Below, one piece after another: positions 6,714 to 9,185 of a stretch of DNA of 9,185 nucleotides. This DNA is from an uncultured Eubacteriales bacterium (GTDB taxonomy: Bacteria; Bacillota; Clostridia; Oscillospirales; Acutalibacteraceae). Below the pieces are notes generated by a model. The model was not told the DNA's origin. It did no database searches and saw nothing but the letters and a program-made list of their open reading frames with translations. Made by a program: the position numbers and the translations under genes. The stretch's first letter is position 1, and every line of letters starts with the position of its first letter. Location of the stretch: contig OMRJ01000027.1 in the NCBI GenBank assembly GCA_900313475.1, forward strand, positions 1 through 9,185. The letters run 5' to 3'.

Positions 6714-6737
6714 CTACAAGCGGAAACCTCACCGCTT
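6707..6737 (+). repeat. 31-nt direct repeat, copy 2
   Basis: This is the partner of 6488-6518 (29/31 identical), again carrying AAGCGG-8-CCGCTT. It directly abuts the hairpin element that begins at 6742. Confidence 0.85.
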
Positions 6738-6741
6738 GATA

Positions 6742-6830
6742 CCGAAAAAAGTTGGTAGCAAGTCGGCGCGTCGCGAGCACGTTTACAAGCGAGCAGCAGA
6801 GACGCGGCGTGACTTTTTTCGGAGAGGAGG
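6742..6830 (+). repeat. hairpin repeat element with CCGAAAAAAGT ends, copy 1
   Basis: CCGAAAAAAGT (6742-6752) and ACTTTTTTCGG (6812-6822) are perfect 11-bp inverted repeats enclosing 59 bases, with further partial pairing inside (AGTCGGCGCGTC against GACGCGGCGTGACT). Bases 6770-6830 recur in inverted orientation at 9125-9185 with 58 of 61 identical. No coding capacity is seen. This fits a dispersed non-autonomous repeat such as a MITE- or REP-like unit. Confidence 0.75.
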
Positions 6831-6926
6831 AGCAAGACAAGCGGGCGAATGTCACGCGTTACCACGCGGGACGTAGCTTAGCGGTCTTTGCGACGACGAG
6901 CGACCGTAATCAAAAAGAAGATTACA

Positions 6927-7018
6927 AAACGTGCGTTCGACAGATATACCTTGCATGGGTTGAAATATTTACACCGTGTAATTTTTATTCGTCAATTTAT
7001 GCTTATCGGTTGACCTGC
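6927..7018 (+). repeat. degenerate ~90-nt direct repeat, copy 2
   Basis: This is the partner of 6576-6662, sharing TTGCATGG-A/G-TTGAAATA and flanking TCGAC and TTGAC blocks. This copy contains the dyad TTACAC-C-GTGTAA (6969-6981) followed by five Ts. It lies 32 nt beyond the 3' end of the small minus-strand gene. Confidence 0.55.
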
Positions 7019-7050
7019 CGAACCTCATCCGCACACGTTTTTTGTTTTTT

Positions 7051-7221
7051 TTACAGATCGTCCGCATCCTGCTGCGGAAGGTTGAGTCTGTCGACTGCAT
7101 TCCCCGTGTAGCTGCCGAGAACGTCGGTCGGAACGGGCGCGCCGAACTCTATCGCAAGCTTTTCACCCGGCTTGAGCGGCATGTCGGGTGTTTTTTTATT
7201 TTGCTTTTTATTTTTTTTCAT
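7051..7221 (-). CDS. 56-aa conserved-looking small hypothetical protein
   Basis: The start at 7221 has GAGGTG six bases upstream. The same frame is open further back to 7407, but that extension has no ribosome site and an unprotein-like composition. The product begins with a very basic Lys/Asn stretch (MKKNKKQNKK), then MPLKPGEKLAIEFGAPVPTDVLGSYTGNAVDRLNLP, and ends in an acidic QDADDL tail. The EFGAPVPTDVLGSYTG block and acidic tail look like a conserved Clostridia small-protein family I cannot name. It has no membrane segment or signal peptide and is likely cytoplasmic. Its 3' end borders the repeat mosaic and no clear terminator follows. The promoter was not identified with confidence. Function unknown. 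Confidence 0.65.
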   Translation of the reverse strand: MKKNKKQNKKTPDMPLKPGEKLAIEFGAPVPTDVLGSYTGNAVDRLNLPQQDADDL

Positions 7222-7303
7222 GTTATTCACCTCAAAAAAAAGTATTGCCCGACGGCGGCAAAAAATACATTTAACAAAAAAAAGATGCGCGCACGGGCGA
7301 CCC

Positions 7304-7341
7304 GGCGGCATGAGGACGTCATTAAAAAAAATCATACCGCC
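7304..7341. other. hairpin in the leader between the 56-aa gene and the DUF6472-like gene
   Basis: GGCGGCATGA (7304-7313) pairs with TCATACCGCC (7332-7341) with one mismatch and an 18-base loop. A small CGGG/CCCG dyad (7294-7304) adjoins it, and a bulged dyad lies near 7242-7268. All could fold in the leader of the minus-strand small gene. No known riboswitch consensus was recognised. Confidence 0.35.
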
Positions 7342-7379
7342 CCATAGACAATAATGAACAAACACCCGGTAAAACGGTC

Positions 7380-7408
7380 TTGCTTTATACATTATATTGT
7401 GATACACT
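7380..7408 (+). promoter_or_regulatory. probable promoter of the DUF6472/FAD oxidoreductase pair
   Basis: TTGCTT (7380-7385) and TACACT (7403-7408) are spaced by 17 bases. The -10 is only a fair match and nearby TATATT and TATAAA offer alternatives. Transcription would begin about 35 nt before the ATG at 7450. Confidence 0.45.
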
Positions 7409-7449
7409 TATAAAGTACGTTCAAAATATTGTAGAACAAGGTGAACAAA

Positions 7450-7623
7450 ATGCAACAGTGCGATATGTGTCTCAACAATGCGTATGACGGGGAAACAGGC
7501 GAATATTACTGCGTCATAGAATTTGACGAGGACGAGACGGCGGAATTTTTCGAGCATTCGCACCGCGGCTGTCCGTATTACGACCCCACCGACGAATACA
7601 GTATTGTGAAGAAACAGAACTAA
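7450..7623 (+). CDS. DUF6472-like four-cysteine small protein
   Basis: The 57-residue product starts at ATG 7450, six bases after AAGGTG (7438-7443); the in-frame GTG at 7441 is part of that ribosome site and is rejected as start. The cysteines are C4 and C7 (CDMC), C21 (YYC) and C41 (GCPYY), a plausible single metal or Fe-S site. Between them lies a very acidic stretch (EFDEDETAEFF, 24-34) and the protein ends DEYSIVKKQN. The order CxxC, YxC, LDEDE-like, CPYY, DEYxIVRKQ matches the DUF6472 family as I remember it; its function is not known. Its stop is 22 nt from the start of the FAD oxidoreductase, suggesting one operon and perhaps a joint redox role. It is likely cytoplasmic. Confidence 0.8.
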   Translation: MQQCDMCLNNAYDGETGEYYCVIEFDEDETAEFFEHSHRGCPYYDPTDEYSIVKKQN

Positions 7624-7645
7624 CCCGAAAAAGGAGATCTCCGAA

Positions 7646-9058
7646 GTGAACACAGATGTAGCCATAGTCGGCGCAGGCCCCGCAGGCATATTTACGGCGC
7701 TTGAGATGCTGCGCCGCGGCAGCAGAAAAAAAATCGTTATAATCGAAAAAGGCAAGGCGATTGAAAACCGCCACTGCCCGAAGCAAAAGACAAAGGTGTG
7801 CATGAACTGCAAGCCGAACTGTCACATTACGACGGGCTTTTCCGGAGCAGGCGCGTTTTCGGACGGCAAGCTGTCTTTGAGCTATGAGGTAGGCGGCGAT
7901 TTTCCGTCGCTCATCGGCGAGATGAACGCACAGGAGCTGATAGATTACACCGACGGCATTTACCTCGAATTCGGCGCGGACACTCACGTTGAGGGAATAA
8001 ACGCCGACGAAGAAGTTAAGGCGATAAGAAAAAGAGCGATAAGCGCGGGACTTAAGCTCGTCGACTGCCCTATCCGCCACCTCGGCACGGAAAAGGCGCA
8101 GGAGCTTTATTATGCAATTGAGCAGCATTTGCTCAAAAACGGAGTGGAAATACTCTTTGACTGCGAGTGCACGGGACTGCTTCTCGACAACGACCAAGGG
8201 CGCTGTCTCGGTCTTGTGGCAACCGACAGGAGCGGCGATTTTGAGATAAGAGCCAAGCACACGATAATTGCAACCGGCAGACGCGGCGCCGATTGGCTTG
8301 AAAAAATCTGTGCGCAGTATCACGTTGCGCATCAGCCCGGCACTGTCGATATCGGTGTGCGCGTGGAGGTTCGCAATGAGGTCATGGAGACGGTGAACAA
8401 GGCTCTTTATGAGTCAAAGCTCATCGGATATCCGCGTCCGTTCAAGAACAAGGTACGCACCTTCTGCCAGAATCCCGGCGGCTTTGTGAGCCAGGAAAAC
8501 TACGACAACGACCTCGCGGTGGTTAACGGACACTCATACAAGGAGCTGAAATCCGACAACACAAACCTTGCTATTCTCGTGTCGCACAACTTTTCAACTC
8601 CGTTCAATCAGCCTATCGAATATGCGCAAAAAGTCGGCGAACTGACGAACATGCTTGCAAACGGACATATTCTCGTGCAGCGCTTCGGCGATATTCTCGA
8701 CGGCAAGCGCACATGGCCGAAGGAGCTTATGCAGTCGAATCTGCGACCCACTCTCCCCGACGCGGTGGCAGGCGACATTACCGCTGCAATGCCATACCGC
8801 GCGATGATTAACATAATCAATTTTATTCAGGCGGTGGACTGCGTTGTGCCCGGCTTCGCGGCTTATGAAACGCTGCTCTACTCCCCCGAATTGAAGTTCT
8901 ACTCCAACCGCATTAAGATGGATGATAAGCTTGAGACAAATGTCAAGGGACTTCACTGTCTCGGCGACTCGTCAGGCTGGACGCGCGGACTCATGATGGC
9001 ATCGGTCATGGGTGTGCACATGGGACGCATAATCGCGGATGAAGAACTAAAAGCATAA
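7646..9058 (+). CDS. FAD-dependent dehydrogenase/oxidoreductase (COG2509-type)
   Basis: The gene encodes 470 residues and is complete. The start is GTG at 7646 with AAGGAG (7631-7636) nine bases upstream. An N-terminal dinucleotide fold is clear: VAIVGAGPAGIFTALEM (5-21), with the acidic IIEKG end of strand two. A cysteine cluster C44, C52, C55 and C59 leads into GFSGAGAFSDGKLSLS (64-79), a hallmark of COG2509 proteins. Then come IIATGRRGADW (207-217), RTFCQNPGGFV, and a C-terminal GDSSGWTRGLMMASVMG that closes the FAD site. The cysteine cluster could bind metal or Fe-S, but this is unproven. The substrate is unknown in the family. It is probably cytoplasmic and cotranscribed with the small four-cysteine protein upstream. 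No terminator is visible downstream; repeat DNA begins almost at once. Confidence 0.92.
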   Translation: MNTDVAIVGAGPAGIFTALEMLRRGSRKKIVIIEKGKAIENRHCPKQKTKVCMNCKPNCHITTGFSGAGAFSDGKLSLSYEVGGDFPSLIGEMNAQELIDYTDGIYLEFGADTHVEGINADEEVKAIRKRAISAGLKLVDCPIRHLGTEKAQELYYAIEQHLLKNGVEILFDCECTGLLLDNDQGRCLGLVATDRSGDFEIRAKHTIIATGRRGADWLEKICAQYHVAHQPGTVDIGVRVEVRNEVMETVNKALYESKLIGYPRPFKNKVRTFCQNPGGFVSQENYDNDLAVVNGHSYKELKSDNTNLAILVSHNFSTPFNQPIEYAQKVGELTNMLANGHILVQRFGDILDGKRTWPKELMQSNLRPTLPDAVAGDITAAMPYRAMINIINFIQAVDCVVPGFAAYETLLYSPELKFYSNRIKMDDKLETNVKGLHCLGDSSGWTRGLMMASVMGVHMGRIIADEELKA

Positions 9059-9124
9059 CTCGTCGTCACGGACTGCGCATCGCTTGCGGCTGCGTTCCTC
9101 GCCGCGAACGCTCACTCCGTCGTT

Positions 9125-9185
9125 CCTCCGCTCCGAAAAAAGTCACGCTGCGTCTCTGCTGCTCGCTTGTAAACGCGCTCGCGAC
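9125..9185 (-). repeat. hairpin repeat element, inverted copy 2, cut by window edge
   Basis: The reverse complement of 9125-9185 matches 6770-6830 at 58 of 61 positions, including the CCGAAAAAAGT end (9133-9143). The other half lies outside the window. The adjoining 9059-9124 has its own dyad GCGTTC/GAACGC (9092-9097; 9106-9111) and a GACGACGAG-like edge. That edge is also present after copy 1 near 6891-6899, so the repeated unit may be longer than the conserved part. Confidence 0.8.

Larger units (their letters stand above)
6456..7050. other. 595-nt non-coding mosaic of intergenic repeats
   Basis: No frame here looks like a protein: those that are open are in DNA dominated by repeats and inverted repeats and lack ribosome sites. 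From left to right I see a 31-nt repeat, a GGTCGG/CCGACC hairpin, a degenerate ~90-nt repeat, the second 31-nt repeat, a hairpin element with CCGAAAAAAGT ends, a short GTAATC/GATTAC hairpin (6906-6911; 6920-6925), and the second ~90-nt repeat. The order suggests repeated insertion or duplication in a permissive site between genes. Confidence 0.6.

Noticed and set aside
6868..6950. tRNA-like start GGGACGTAGCTTAGC and a later TTCGA
   Set aside because: There is no matching acceptor 3' strand, no proper anticodon arm and no T-arm at the right spacing; it lies inside repeat DNA.
6480..6960. possible CRISPR array
   Set aside because: The 31-nt repeats occur only twice, 219 bases apart, with unrelated and structured DNA between them and no cas genes nearby.
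6752..7111. 119-aa plus-strand frame across the repeat mosaic
   Set aside because: It spans hairpins and repeats, has no ribosome site and overlaps the 56-aa gene antisense; no protein character.
7222..7345. possible riboswitch in the leader of the 56-aa gene
   Set aside because: Hairpins are present but I recognise no ligand-binding consensus, and the downstream gene gives no metabolic hint.
7514..8332. 272-aa minus-strand open frame
   Set aside because: It is antisense to the DUF6472-like and FAD oxidoreductase genes, which have clear family motifs and ribosome sites.

Overview
The window looks like chromosomal DNA from a gut-type member of the Clostridia (Firmicutes/Bacillota, probably Oscillospirales-like). 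I infer this from AGGAGG-type ribosome binding sites, typical sigma-A promoters, and a gene set common in that class: a YdbC/PC4 protein, a DUF6472-like small Cys protein, a COG2509-type FAD dehydrogenase and a YtrB-like ABC system. The placement is an inference; no phylogenetic marker is present.

Layout. Positions 1-3400 (minus strand) hold a two-gene ABC transporter operon: an ATPase (2495-3400) followed, with a 26-nt overlap, by a very large permease that runs off the left edge (1-2520). A good promoter lies at 3457-3485. Positions 3401-3832 are non-coding but highly structured: a perfect 44-bp palindrome, a three-way-junction-like inverted-repeat element (3585-3674) and a terminator-like hairpin (3772-3812). 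A membrane protein with a TPM-like domain and a zinc ribbon follows on the minus strand (3833-5131). It is divergent from a plus-strand ssDNA-binding YdbC/PC4 protein (5306-5533), which is followed by a stand-alone biotin protein ligase (5688-6455).

Positions 6456-7050 contain no convincing gene. They are a mosaic of at least three repeat types: a 31-nt direct repeat, a degenerate ~90-nt direct repeat, and an ~80-nt hairpin element whose second copy lies inverted at the right edge (9125-9185). A 56-aa conserved-looking small protein (7051-7221, minus) borders this mosaic. A plus-strand pair follows: a 57-aa four-cysteine protein (7450-7623) and a 470-aa FAD-dependent oxidoreductase (7646-9058), separated by 22 nt and probably cotranscribed.

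Functionally this is mostly ordinary housekeeping and accessory sequence: export or peptide-sensing-type ABC transport, membrane protein quality control or an unknown TPM role, biotin attachment and redox metabolism. I found no defence island, CRISPR array, tRNA/rRNA or complete transposase gene. The least explained material is non-coding: the structured element at 3585-3674, with a plus-strand terminator-like hairpin downstream and no plus-strand gene to serve, and the nested repeats of 6488-7018 and 9125-9185. All hairpins, promoters and repeats were found by reading the bases; no folding or database search was run.
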